NCBI RefSeq assembly: GCF_030690045.1
Contig: NZ_JAUYHK010000001.1
Location: forward strand, 91,949-155,948
Reading direction: 5' to 3'
Length of the DNA stretch: 64,000 nt
DNA from: Thalassospira sp.
GTDB lineage: Bacteria; Pseudomonadota; Alphaproteobacteria; Rhodospirillales; Thalassospiraceae
Shown here: positions 25,484 to 33,317 of the stretch, in pieces
How the letters are laid out: every line of letters starts with the position of its first letter
Numbering within the stretch: position 1 is the stretch's first letter
The notes under the pieces: generated by a model
Database searches by the model: none
What the model was told of the DNA's origin: nothing
The model's input: the letters and a program-made list of their open reading frames with translations, nothing else
Translations under genes and position numbers: made by a program

Positions 25484-27334
25484 ATGGACGGGACACTCGG
25501 AACCGATAATGCCGTCACATTGCATCCCGCCCGCCATAGCGGGGCACGTAACTGGAAACGGGTGATCGATACTGTCGATTTTGCCTTTCAACCAATTGTC
25601 AGCGTCCATACCGGACGAATTTTTGGCTATGAGGCGCTGTTGCGCAATTGGGCAGAAGCCGGTTTTGCCTCGATTCAGGATGTTTTTGATACCGCATGGT
25701 CCAGCGGCCTTTTACATGGCTTTGATATGGATTTACGGGCCAAGGCGATTGGCAAATTTGCCCGCCTGCCTGATACCGGGCGTTTGAAACTGTTTTACAA
25801 TTTTGACAGCCGTGTTGTCCGCACCAGTGATTACCGCCCCGGCCGTACCGCCGAACTTCTGGCGCAAACAGGATTGGCGCGGGACACCATCTGTCTGGAA
25901 ATTTCCGAGCGACAGGACATCAGCCACGCCCACGATATCAAGGATATCCTGACCCGGTATCGCGATCAGGGTTTCAAGGTGGCGATTGATGATTACGGCA
26001 TCGGTTTTGCGCAATTGCGTGCGCTCTATGATTGCGAACCCGACATTATCAAAATCGACCGGTTTTTCATCGACGGCATGGATCGTGACAAACGCAAGGA
26101 ACTGTTTGTCACCCAGATTACCGGTTTTGCCCATATGATCGGTGCCCAGGTGGTGGCCGAAGGGGTGGAGACCAAGGAAGAATTCCTGTGTTGCCGCCGG
26201 GTCGGGTGCGATCTGGTACAGGGATTTTTCATCGCCCGCCCGTCAACCGATTTGCCCTTGCGCACCGATATTGTCCCGGCCATTGCCGAACTGACCGTTG
26301 AAACCCGCCGTCAGGGTGATCATGACGGTGAATTGTTGCGGTCTTTCATGACCGAAACATCACCGATTGGCGACGATATCAAACCGCTGGATGTACTGGA
26401 TTATTTTCAGGCCAATCCCGAAACCGCCATTGTTCCGGTGATCAATAATCACGACGAACCGGTCGGCATCATTCGCGATGCCGATTTCAAGGCCTTCATC
26501 TACACCCCTTATGGGCGGGAATTGCTGCAAAACCCGTCCAACCGCACCTATATGTCGCGGTTTTTGCGGCGCTGTCCGACCGCCGATATCCGGACCAGCC
26601 TGTCGGAATTGCTGGAAACCTTTGTCGCCGCCGATACGCTGGATGGCATCATCCTGACCGAAGAAGGCCGTTATCTGGGCGTGCTTGATCAACGCGCCTT
26701 GCTGCGGGCGGTCAACGAACGCAATATGCTCAATGCGCGCGATGAAAATCCCTTGACCCGCCTGCCCGGCAATGCGGCAATTTACCGTTATGCCGCCAAT
26801 GCCCTGACCGAACCGCGCAGACGACGTTTTGCGGTTTATTTTGATTTCGACAATTTCAAACCTTTCAATGACCGTTACGGTTTCCGGCAGGGCGACCGCG
26901 CCATTATTCTGTTCAAGGATATCCTTGGCAAGACTCTCAGCCAGAATGACTGGTTCGTCGGTCATATTGGCGGCGATGACTTTTTTGCCTATGTCTGTTC
27001 GGTCGATTTTGATGTCGCCCTTGCCAATGTACGCCGCGTTCAGGAGATGTTTGATGAGCAGATCAAAAGTTTCTATGATCCCGAATCTCGCGAAAAAGGC
27101 TATTTGCAAGGTAAGGGGCGCGACGGAGCCGAAAGCCGTTTCGCCCTGATGACGGTCAGCGCCGCGATGATCCGGATCCCACCCGAACGGATTGATATCA
27201 CGCTGGATCATGTGTCCAGTCAGGCCGCGACCCTCAAGGCAATTGCCAAAAACAGTTTTGATCGTCTGGCAGTTGGCGATTATCAGGAATCGGAATTACG
27301 TCTGTGGTCCGACAGCGAAACCGCTGCATCCTGA
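25484..27334 (+). CDS. EAL-CBS-GGDEF cyclic-di-GMP signalling protein
   Basis: 616 aa, soluble. Residues ~30-260 form an EAL phosphodiesterase domain with its key residues kept: E50 (EALL), N106, E139 (LEISER), D169-D170 (AIDDYGIGF), K190 and D192 (IKIDRFF), E226 (VAEGVET) and Q246 (QGFF). A CBS pair spans ~290-415. Residues ~420-600 form a GGDEF domain (NPLTRLPGN, FDFDNFKPFNDRYGFRQGDRAI) whose signature is GGDDF (496-500) and which lacks the RxxD inhibitory site. EAL-first order with CBS in between is a recognised but uncommon class. The EAL part is probably active; the cyclase half may be weak or regulatory. Confidence 0.92.
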   Translation: MDGTLGTDNAVTLHPARHSGARNWKRVIDTVDFAFQPIVSVHTGRIFGYEALLRNWAEAGFASIQDVFDTAWSSGLLHGFDMDLRAKAIGKFARLPDTGRLKLFYNFDSRVVRTSDYRPGRTAELLAQTGLARDTICLEISERQDISHAHDIKDILTRYRDQGFKVAIDDYGIGFAQLRALYDCEPDIIKIDRFFIDGMDRDKRKELFVTQITGFAHMIGAQVVAEGVETKEEFLCCRRVGCDLVQGFFIARPSTDLPLRTDIVPAIAELTVETRRQGDHDGELLRSFMTETSPIGDDIKPLDVLDYFQANPETAIVPVINNHDEPVGIIRDADFKAFIYTPYGRELLQNPSNRTYMSRFLRRCPTADIRTSLSELLETFVAADTLDGIILTEEGRYLGVLDQRALLRAVNERNMLNARDENPLTRLPGNAAIYRYAANALTEPRRRRFAVYFDFDNFKPFNDRYGFRQGDRAIILFKDILGKTLSQNDWFVGHIGGDDFFAYVCSVDFDVALANVRRVQEMFDEQIKSFYDPESREKGYLQGKGRDGAESRFALMTVSAAMIRIPPERIDITLDHVSSQAATLKAIAKNSFDRLAVGDYQESELRLWSDSETAAS

Positions 27335-27423
27335 CGATGTAAAATAGCCCTTTGCGAATTTCAAATCCCGATTATGATGCGCAATAATTGACACTGCCAT
27401 TGTGGCGGGTGTCGGCATGTTTT

Positions 27424-27747
27424 ATGCGGTCACACATGATCACAGGCACCACTGGTACCAGACCCGATCTGATTTCCCCGACCGCACCCTCGTTGCGCCC
27501 GATTGGGCCTTCGACACGGGAAAATACGTCAGGCAATTTCACCCAAGCCGATCAGGATGATATCCAGCCGCCGGTTCAGTCCGTCGCCAATGATGCCGGT
27601 TTTAACAATTATACCGGCGATGCCGCACCGGTTCTGGACCTTGCCAGTTTCAACGACACACCGTCGGGATATGGTCAGGGTGGCGAAATTTCCCGACAGG
27701 CCGCATCCGCCCCGCCGCGCGGCAGTATTGTCGATATCGTCGCCTGA
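27424..27747 (+). CDS. Small Pro/Ser-rich protein with C-terminal RGSIVDIVA tail
   Basis: About 107 aa, hydrophilic and apparently disordered, rich in Pro, Thr, Ser and Gly. The only strong feature is the C-terminus PPRGSIVDIVA. A second small protein in this window (51630-51824) ends GRGQVIDIFA, so both share R-G-x-x-V/I-D-I-x-A as the last residues. The start is uncertain: ATG 27424 and ATG 27436 are possible, and the frame is open from a TTG at 27388. None has a clear ribosome-binding site. No domain or localisation signal is recognised. It lies tail to tail with the SGNH esterase gene. Confidence 0.6.
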   Translation: MRSHMITGTTGTRPDLISPTAPSLRPIGPSTRENTSGNFTQADQDDIQPPVQSVANDAGFNNYTGDAAPVLDLASFNDTPSGYGQGGEISRQAASAPPRGSIVDIVA

Positions 27748-27760
27748 TAACCTTTCCCGG

Positions 27761-28411
27761 TCAGCCGGACAGAAAAATATCGCGCCACGCCGACCAGTCC
27801 CAGATCAAATCCGCCACCCGGTCATATCCCCCGCCATCGGGATGATAGCCATCTCCCCGGCGCAGGGCACGTTGCCACGGATCATCTTCCCGGCACGTGA
27901 TTGAAAACAGATCCAGATAAGGCACATCAAGTGATACTGCCGTTTCGGAGAAAATCTGATTGAGGCCTTCAAGGCGCTCATTGATGGTCCGGCTGGATTT
28001 GCTGCCATTGATGACTGCTTGTGGCCCCACCCATAAGGTTGGTGCCAATTTGGCCGACATACTGATGATGGCATGAGCATTGGCTGCCGATAGGCCCGGT
28101 GCAACCTGCATGGTGGTTTCTTCACCGCGTTCTTCGGCATGGCGGGCATCATTGACGCCAAAGGAAAACACCAAAACGCTGGGAAATTCCGTCACCATGC
28201 GTAGTTCCGCTTCACGTTGCCAGCGGTCTTTAAGCGCGGTTGTGGTTTCCGCACGGATACCCAGATTATAAATCGTAATTTCCCGCCCGGCATCAGCCAG
28301 CAATCGCCGACCCAACCGCATCGGCCAGCCGCCCTTTTCACCGTCGCGCACCCCGTTGACCAGACTGTCCCCAAAAAAACAGACCCGATGGCCGATTGCT
28401 GATGTGTTCAT
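27761..28411 (-). CDS. SGNH/GDSL-family esterase
   Basis: 216 aa. The four SGNH blocks are visible: VCFFGDSLVNG (nucleophile Ser in GDS), YNLGIRAETT (Gly), VFSFGVND (Asn), and the catalytic Asp/His in GDGYHPDGGGYDRVA. There is no signal peptide, so it is probably a cytoplasmic esterase or lipase of unknown substrate. Its start overlaps the end of the cca gene by four bases (ATGA), making it the last gene of the leftward DUF1285-Nudix-DUF6111-cca operon. Confidence 0.9.
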   Translation of the reverse strand: MNTSAIGHRVCFFGDSLVNGVRDGEKGGWPMRLGRRLLADAGREITIYNLGIRAETTTALKDRWQREAELRMVTEFPSVLVFSFGVNDARHAEERGEETTMQVAPGLSAANAHAIISMSAKLAPTLWVGPQAVINGSKSSRTINERLEGLNQIFSETAVSLDVPYLDLFSITCREDDPWQRALRRGDGYHPDGGGYDRVADLIWDWSAWRDIFLSG

Positions 28412-29721
28412 TCCGTCTCCTGCCTTATCCGGGCGGCACAGTCCGCTACAAAGGTCATCAATTCCGCATGATCAGGCATCATCGCACGATCCAGCCAGTA
28501 TGTTTCTGCCTGTGCCAGCAACGCCCCGACCTGTGGCCCGGCGGGAGCAAGACCGGCGGCCAGAATATCGCGCCCCATAACCGGCAAGGGTCGAGGTTGC
28601 CAGTCCCGTGCCGCATCCAGCAAGGATTGCCAGCGGGCATTTTCTCCCAAAACCGGGCGCGGCGGGCACGATCCGCGATCCGCCCATGCCAGTAACACCG
28701 CATCACGAAAGGCATCCGCACCCAGACGATACAGGCTGCGACGAACTGCATCCGCGTCCATATCCGCCGTAATCAGGGGCCAGACCAGGACCATGGTGGC
28801 AAACCGTTCGGCCTGATCGCCCGACAGGCGCAAATGACGGGCAAACCGGGCAGCAGCCTCGTGCCCATTCGGTGTTTCCGGGGCGACATACAGCGCGGCC
28901 AGACGGCGCAACGGATCAATCGTGATGGCAGGATCGGACAAGGCCGGGCCTTCCAGCCATTCCATAAGACGTAACCGCGCCACGTTTCTGACATCAGGCA
29001 ACGGCACGGGCAACACACCAAAGCCAATCATCTCGCCAATTGTTGCCGCAGGCGTCTTGGCCGACAGTAATTTAAACAATTCATCGCGAATGCGTTCGAC
29101 CGAAATATCGCGTAATCCCGCCACCCCCTTGCGACAAGCCTCGGCCCCGATCGGGTCCAGCGGCGGGCGACCATAAAAGGCATGAAACCGGAAAAAACGC
29201 ATGATGCGCAAATAATCTTCAGCGATGCGGTCTTCGGCGACACCAATGAACCGCACTCGCCCGACCCGCAAATCGGTTTCGCCATCAAACGGGTCATAAA
29301 GGGTGCCATCCATGTCGCAATAAAGGGCATTAAAGGTAAAATCACGCCGTTTTGCATCGGCCAGCCAGTTATCGGTAAAGGCAACATCGGCATGACGGCC
29401 ATCGGAATTGACATCAATCCGCAATGTGGTGATTTCGTAACTGTGATGTTCGGTCATGGCTGTAACAGTGCCATGTTTCAGCCCGGTCGGGATTACCCGG
29501 ATACCGTCCTTTTCCAGTGCCGTCACTGTATCGCCCGGCATAAGGTCACAGGCAATATCGACATCCTGCAAGGGGCGTTTCAGCAAGGCATCACGGACAA
29601 TACCGCCAACAAACCGCGCCTTGCCGCCATGGGCGGCAAGGGCTGAAAAAATCCGCAAGGTTTCCGGATGGGTCATCACCCCATAGGGGGAAAGATGACC
29701 GGTAACAGTCAGTTCTTTCAT
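28408..29721 (-). CDS. cca: CCA tRNA nucleotidyltransferase
   Basis: 437 aa. Class II nucleotidyltransferase of the poly(A) polymerase/CCA family. The head domain has FVGGIVRDALL and the metal-binding DVDIACD. Nucleotide recognition motifs RRDFTFNALYCDMDGTLYDPFDG and the DYLRIMRFFRFHAFYG (EDxxR-like) helix follow, then the RNA-binding helical domain (GLRDISVERIRDELFKLL). It repairs or adds the tRNA 3' CCA. In this genome the visible tRNA-Leu encodes its CCA, so the repair role is most likely for such tRNAs. It is flanked in the operon by DUF6111 upstream and the esterase downstream. Confidence 0.95.
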   Translation of the reverse strand: MKELTVTGHLSPYGVMTHPETLRIFSALAAHGGKARFVGGIVRDALLKRPLQDVDIACDLMPGDTVTALEKDGIRVIPTGLKHGTVTAMTEHHSYEITTLRIDVNSDGRHADVAFTDNWLADAKRRDFTFNALYCDMDGTLYDPFDGETDLRVGRVRFIGVAEDRIAEDYLRIMRFFRFHAFYGRPPLDPIGAEACRKGVAGLRDISVERIRDELFKLLSAKTPAATIGEMIGFGVLPVPLPDVRNVARLRLMEWLEGPALSDPAITIDPLRRLAALYVAPETPNGHEAAARFARHLRLSGDQAERFATMVLVWPLITADMDADAVRRSLYRLGADAFRDAVLLAWADRGSCPPRPVLGENARWQSLLDAARDWQPRPLPVMGRDILAAGLAPAGPQVGALLAQAETYWLDRAMMPDHAELMTFVADCAARIRQETE

Positions 29722-29748
29722 GCACGATTTGTCCGAAAAACCTGCCAG

Positions 29749-30036
29749 TTATTCTTTGGGTTCAAAATAACCGGGCTGGATCACACCATCCACCATCTGC
29801 GGCGGATGATAAATAGTATCCGGCGACGATCCCGTAAAGACTGCCGTATAAACCAGAAGAACCCCGGTCAGCGCCACTCCGGCGGCAAACAACAATAACC
29901 ACGGCCCCTGATTCCACGGCGGGATGATGTCATGGCCATCGCGGATCGCCTTGTACCGCGCCCATTTAAGCCACAGCCCATACAGGACGAATGGCAAAAT
30001 CAGGGGCAGGCCAATCTGGATCACCTTTTGCAACAT
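29749..30036 (-). CDS. DUF6111 family membrane protein
   Basis: 95 aa with two predicted transmembrane helices (VIQIGLPLILPFVLYGLWLKW and WLLLFAAGVALTGVLLVYTAVF). A conserved positively charged loop (ARYKAIRDG) and PPWNQGPW lie between them. It matches the small DUF6111 family, always seen in alphaproteobacteria between the CoA Nudix hydrolase and the cca gene. Its start overlaps the end of the Nudix gene by 16 bases. No function is known. Confidence 0.85.
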   Translation of the reverse strand: MLQKVIQIGLPLILPFVLYGLWLKWARYKAIRDGHDIIPPWNQGPWLLLFAAGVALTGVLLVYTAVFTGSSPDTIYHPPQMVDGVIQPGYFEPKE

Positions 30037-30659
30037 GACGTCTTTAATACCTCACTAAAGTTAACCAACATGCCGGCCGTCGCCCCCCATATGTAATATT
30101 CCCGATAAGGAATGGCGAAATAACGGCGTTTCAGGCCTTCAAACATCACCGTTTGCAATTTTTGATTGCCCGGTTCCAGGATGAAACGCAATGGAACCTC
30201 AAAGACTTCGGCGACTTCATGAGGGTCTGGCCGCACATCGAATGGCGGGGTAACAATCCCGACCACTGGCGTCACCTGATAACCGGTCACAGTATAATAA
30301 TCGTCCAGTCGCCCGATCAGTTCGATCTGGCTGCGATGCAGGCCAATTTCTTCCTCGGTTTCGCGCAATGCCGTTTCTTCAAGGTTTTGGTCCTGAGTTT
30401 CCTGCCGTCCACCAGGAAAACTGATTTGCCCGGCATGATCATTCAGATGATCGGTGCGGCGGGTCAAAATCACATGCAACCCATCATCACGCGGCACCAA
30501 CGGCACCAGAACGGCGGCGGGCCGCGCGATCAGTTCACCTTCGGCAAAAGCGCGGGCACGCGATTGTGAACCCGGAAAATCTACCGCATGGTCTCCCCGC
30601 CGGGTCAAAATATTGTCCCGTGGCGCACGCAGGGCGGCAATGATTTCCGCAGGCGTCAT
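30021..30659 (-). CDS. CoA pyrophosphatase (Nudix hydrolase, NudL-like)
   Basis: 212 aa. The Nudix box is in the CoA-specific form GGRQETQDQNLEETALRETEEEIGL, and upstream lies the typical VLVPLVPRDDGLHVILTRRTDHLNDHAGQISFPGG (UPF0035/CoA motif region). Such enzymes split coenzyme A and its derivatives into 3',5'-ADP and phosphopantetheine. The start overlaps the stop of the DUF1285 gene by four bases, as expected for coupled translation. Confidence 0.93.
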   Translation of the reverse strand: MTPAEIIAALRAPRDNILTRRGDHAVDFPGSQSRARAFAEGELIARPAAVLVPLVPRDDGLHVILTRRTDHLNDHAGQISFPGGRQETQDQNLEETALRETEEEIGLHRSQIELIGRLDDYYTVTGYQVTPVVGIVTPPFDVRPDPHEVAEVFEVPLRFILEPGNQKLQTVMFEGLKRRYFAIPYREYYIWGATAGMLVNFSEVLKTSCCKR

Positions 30660-31237
30660 GCCTCTTTCTCCATTCTGCCAATCTCGAAAAATATGCCATG
30701 ACTATAGACACCAATACGTATCATATCACCCTTTGGGTCGGCAATTTCGTCGGCCATATCAACCAGTTGATAAAATACCGCCCGGTTCAGCCGCGCCTCC
30801 AGCCCGCGATCCATCATCACATAAGGCGACGGTTCCCCGGTTTGCGAATCATGTTCCACCCGCAACGGATGGGTATCGTCCAGATCAATCCATGTATCGA
30901 TATTGCTGCGCAGTTGGATCACGCCCTCGCATCCCCGTCCTTCGTGGCGCAATTCTACAATCATAAATGGCACATCTTCGACAGTGATCCGCGCCATTTC
31001 CGCAGGCGTCACCAGCCAGTATCCACCTTCGGAATCCTGTTGCAACACAGATGCGAAAAGTTTGACAAGTTCAATGCGTCCGATCGGACCACCTTGATAG
31101 TACCATGTTCCATCCCGACCTATAGACATATCGATATCGCCACAGATTTGCGGGCGCCGACCAGTGTCGGGTTTTCCTGCCCGTAACCGGTGCCACAATT
31201 TAACGGCGAGATCTGCGGTTTTGTCGGTGGAAGTCAT
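30656..31237 (-). CDS. DUF1285 family protein
   Basis: 193 aa. It shows the DUF1285 pattern: CGDIDMSIGRDGTWYYQGGPIGRIELVKLFASVLQQDSEGGYWLVTPAEMARITVEDVPFMIVEL, then SPYVMMDRGLEARLNRAVFYQLVDMA and a C-terminal IGVYSHGIFFEIG. A structure-only family with no assigned activity. It leads the leftward operon, and its start lies about 86 bases from the divergent MoxR operon. The conserved link to CoA hydrolase suggests a small-molecule or cofactor theme, which is inference. Confidence 0.9.
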   Translation of the reverse strand: MTSTDKTADLAVKLWHRLRAGKPDTGRRPQICGDIDMSIGRDGTWYYQGGPIGRIELVKLFASVLQQDSEGGYWLVTPAEMARITVEDVPFMIVELRHEGRGCEGVIQLRSNIDTWIDLDDTHPLRVEHDSQTGEPSPYVMMDRGLEARLNRAVFYQLVDMADEIADPKGDMIRIGVYSHGIFFEIGRMEKEA

Positions 31238-31323
31238 GCTATATACTCGGATTCCGAAGCTGTAAGATATATCTGGTCTGCAATCTTGGCCCCGCCAGTC
31301 TGTGTGACAGGCAAAGACACCCG

Positions 31324-32391
31324 GTGCAACAAAGGATGCGAAGTTTTTTTGACATGACCAACGTGCCAGGTTTCCCCGAAGAAACGGGTTTTTCCCAAAA
31401 CAGCAGCCTTGAGCGTGATGCGGCCCGTCTGGATGCCTGTGTCGCCCGCCTTGGCGAAGCCCGCGATATGGTTTCGTCCATTATATTTGGGCAGGATCAG
31501 GCCATAGATCAAACCCTGATTGGCATTTTATCGGGTGGCCATGTTCTGATGATTGGTGCGCCGGGGCTGGGTAAATCCTTGCTGGCCCATACGCTCGGCA
31601 AGGTATTGGGCCTGATCGACAAACGGATCCAGTTCACCCCCGACCTGATGCCTGCCGATATTCTGGGCTCCGAAGTCCTTGAAGAAGGGATTGATAGCAA
31701 ACGCGCCTTTCGCTTTATCAAGGGCCCGGTGTTTTGCCAGTTATTGCTGGCTGATGAAATCAACCGCGCCAGCCCGCGCACCCAGTCCGCCCTCTTGCAA
31801 GCCATGCAGGAGCGAGAAGTTTCGGTCGCCGGATACAGCCACAGCCTGCCGGCACCGTTTCATGTGCTTGCCACCCAAAATCCACTGGAACAAGAAGGCA
31901 CCTATCCCCTGCCCGAGGCACAGTTGGACCGTTTCCTTCTGGAAGTACGGCTGTCCTATCCCGATCAGGATGCCGAACGCAGGATTGTCGCCGAAACCAC
32001 CCGTCACAAACAGCCACGCCCGCGTCAGATGCTGCATGCCGACGATGTGATCGAAGCACAGGATTTTGTCCGTCGCCTGCCCATGCCCGACCGGGTTCTT
32101 GATACCATCATCAGCCTGTGCCGCGAATGCCGCCCCGAAAGTACCAGCCACGACAATATCCGCCGTCATGTCGCCTGGGGGCCGGGCACCCGCGCCGCGC
32201 AATCTCTGTCGCTGGCCTGTCGGGCACGTGCCATGTTGCAGGGGCGCTTTGCCCCGTCACATGATGATATTGCCGCCCTTGCCTTGCCGGTCTTGCGTCA
32301 TCGTTTTGGCCTGACCTATGGCGCGCGGGCCGAGGGTCAATCGGTCGATACCCTGATCACCGAAACACTGGCCAGCCTGCAAGGGAGTTGA
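31324..32391 (+). CDS. MoxR-family AAA+ ATPase
   Basis: 355 aa. Walker A is GAPGLGKS (about residues 78-85), Walker B is LLLADEINRASPRTQSALLQAMQE, and sensor 1 is FHVLATQNPLEQEGTYPLPEAQLDRF, the diagnostic MoxR sequence. The AAA lid domain follows. MoxR ATPases act as chaperones that activate or insert metal into a partner bearing a VWA domain. The next three genes encode such partners. The start may be the GTG at 31324, ATG 31336 or ATG 31354; no Shine-Dalgarno settles it. First gene of a compact four-gene operon. Confidence 0.93.
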   Translation: MQQRMRSFFDMTNVPGFPEETGFSQNSSLERDAARLDACVARLGEARDMVSSIIFGQDQAIDQTLIGILSGGHVLMIGAPGLGKSLLAHTLGKVLGLIDKRIQFTPDLMPADILGSEVLEEGIDSKRAFRFIKGPVFCQLLLADEINRASPRTQSALLQAMQEREVSVAGYSHSLPAPFHVLATQNPLEQEGTYPLPEAQLDRFLLEVRLSYPDQDAERRIVAETTRHKQPRPRQMLHADDVIEAQDFVRRLPMPDRVLDTIISLCRECRPESTSHDNIRRHVAWGPGTRAAQSLSLACRARAMLQGRFAPSHDDIAALALPVLRHRFGLTYGARAEGQSVDTLITETLASLQGS

Positions 32392-32393
32392 AT

Positions 32394-33317
32394 TTGCCGA
32401 CATCGACCGTGCAGGAACAGGTAGCTCGCGCCCGGTCACTGGCCGCAAGACTGCCGCAACTGGTCGATGAGTCGCGGCGCATGGCCACCAGTTTGCGCAG
32501 CGGTCTGCATGGTAATCGCAAGGTCGGTCCCGGTTCGGATTTCTGGCAATTTCGCCCCTATGTCACCGGCGACCCCGCCAGCCAGATCGACTGGCGACGT
32601 TCCGCCCGCAGCGATCACACCTTTATCCGCCAAACCGAATGGCAGGCCAGCCATACCTACTGGATATGGCCGGTGATGGGGTCATCTATGTTCTGGTCAT
32701 CGGACCCGTATATTTCGGAAAAAGCGGATCGCGCCCTTGTTCTGGCGCTGGCACTGGCCGATTTGCTGGTTGGCAATGGCGAAACCGTCGGCACCTTTGA
32801 CGGGGAACATACCCGCATCACATCCGCCCATCATCTTGAAAAACTGGCCCACGCCATGCTGGCCAGCCCCGGTGCGATGACCGAAGTGACCGCCACCTTG
32901 CAACCGGGGCGCAAACATTCGGTTGTGGTCTTGTCCGATTTTCTGGAATTTGCCTGGCCCGGATCCCCCCTGTCGCAAACCCTGAAATTTCTGACCTCCA
33001 GCCAGAATGACGGTGGTCTTGTGCAAATACTTGATCCGGCGGAAGTCTCACCGCCCTTTGAAGGGCGGGTGGATTTGCTCGATACACGGGCGAAAATTGT
33101 CTATCGCAGCGAAAAATTCGAGGATGTCCGCGACGGGTTCGAGTCCCGCGCCCGTCTGTGGCGTGCGCGCATTCAGGACGCCGCCCGCGACAATAACTGG
33201 CTTTATGACCGGCACATCACCGCCGAAAGTGCCAATGCCGCCCTGCTTACCCTGTATCAGCATCTGAACGAACGCCAGCATCATGGAATCTCGCGACATT
33301 CGGGGACCAGCGCATGA
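32394..33317 (+). CDS. DUF58-domain protein
   Basis: 307 aa. DUF58 core: KVGPGSDFWQFRPYVTGDPASQIDWRRSARSDHTFIRQTEWQ, the usual signature, followed by a degenerate VWA-like fold (RALVLALALADLLVGNGETVGTF; HSVVVLSDFLEF). It has no transmembrane segment. I place the start at TTG 32394 because AGGGAG (32382-32387) is 6 bases upstream; a TTG at 32388 overlaps the moxR stop. DUF58 proteins accompany MoxR in nearly all genomes and are thought to be its adaptor. The stop overlaps the next gene by four bases. Confidence 0.88.
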   Translation: MPTSTVQEQVARARSLAARLPQLVDESRRMATSLRSGLHGNRKVGPGSDFWQFRPYVTGDPASQIDWRRSARSDHTFIRQTEWQASHTYWIWPVMGSSMFWSSDPYISEKADRALVLALALADLLVGNGETVGTFDGEHTRITSAHHLEKLAHAMLASPGAMTEVTATLQPGRKHSVVVLSDFLEFAWPGSPLSQTLKFLTSSQNDGGLVQILDPAEVSPPFEGRVDLLDTRAKIVYRSEKFEDVRDGFESRARLWRARIQDAARDNNWLYDRHITAESANAALLTLYQHLNERQHHGISRHSGTSA

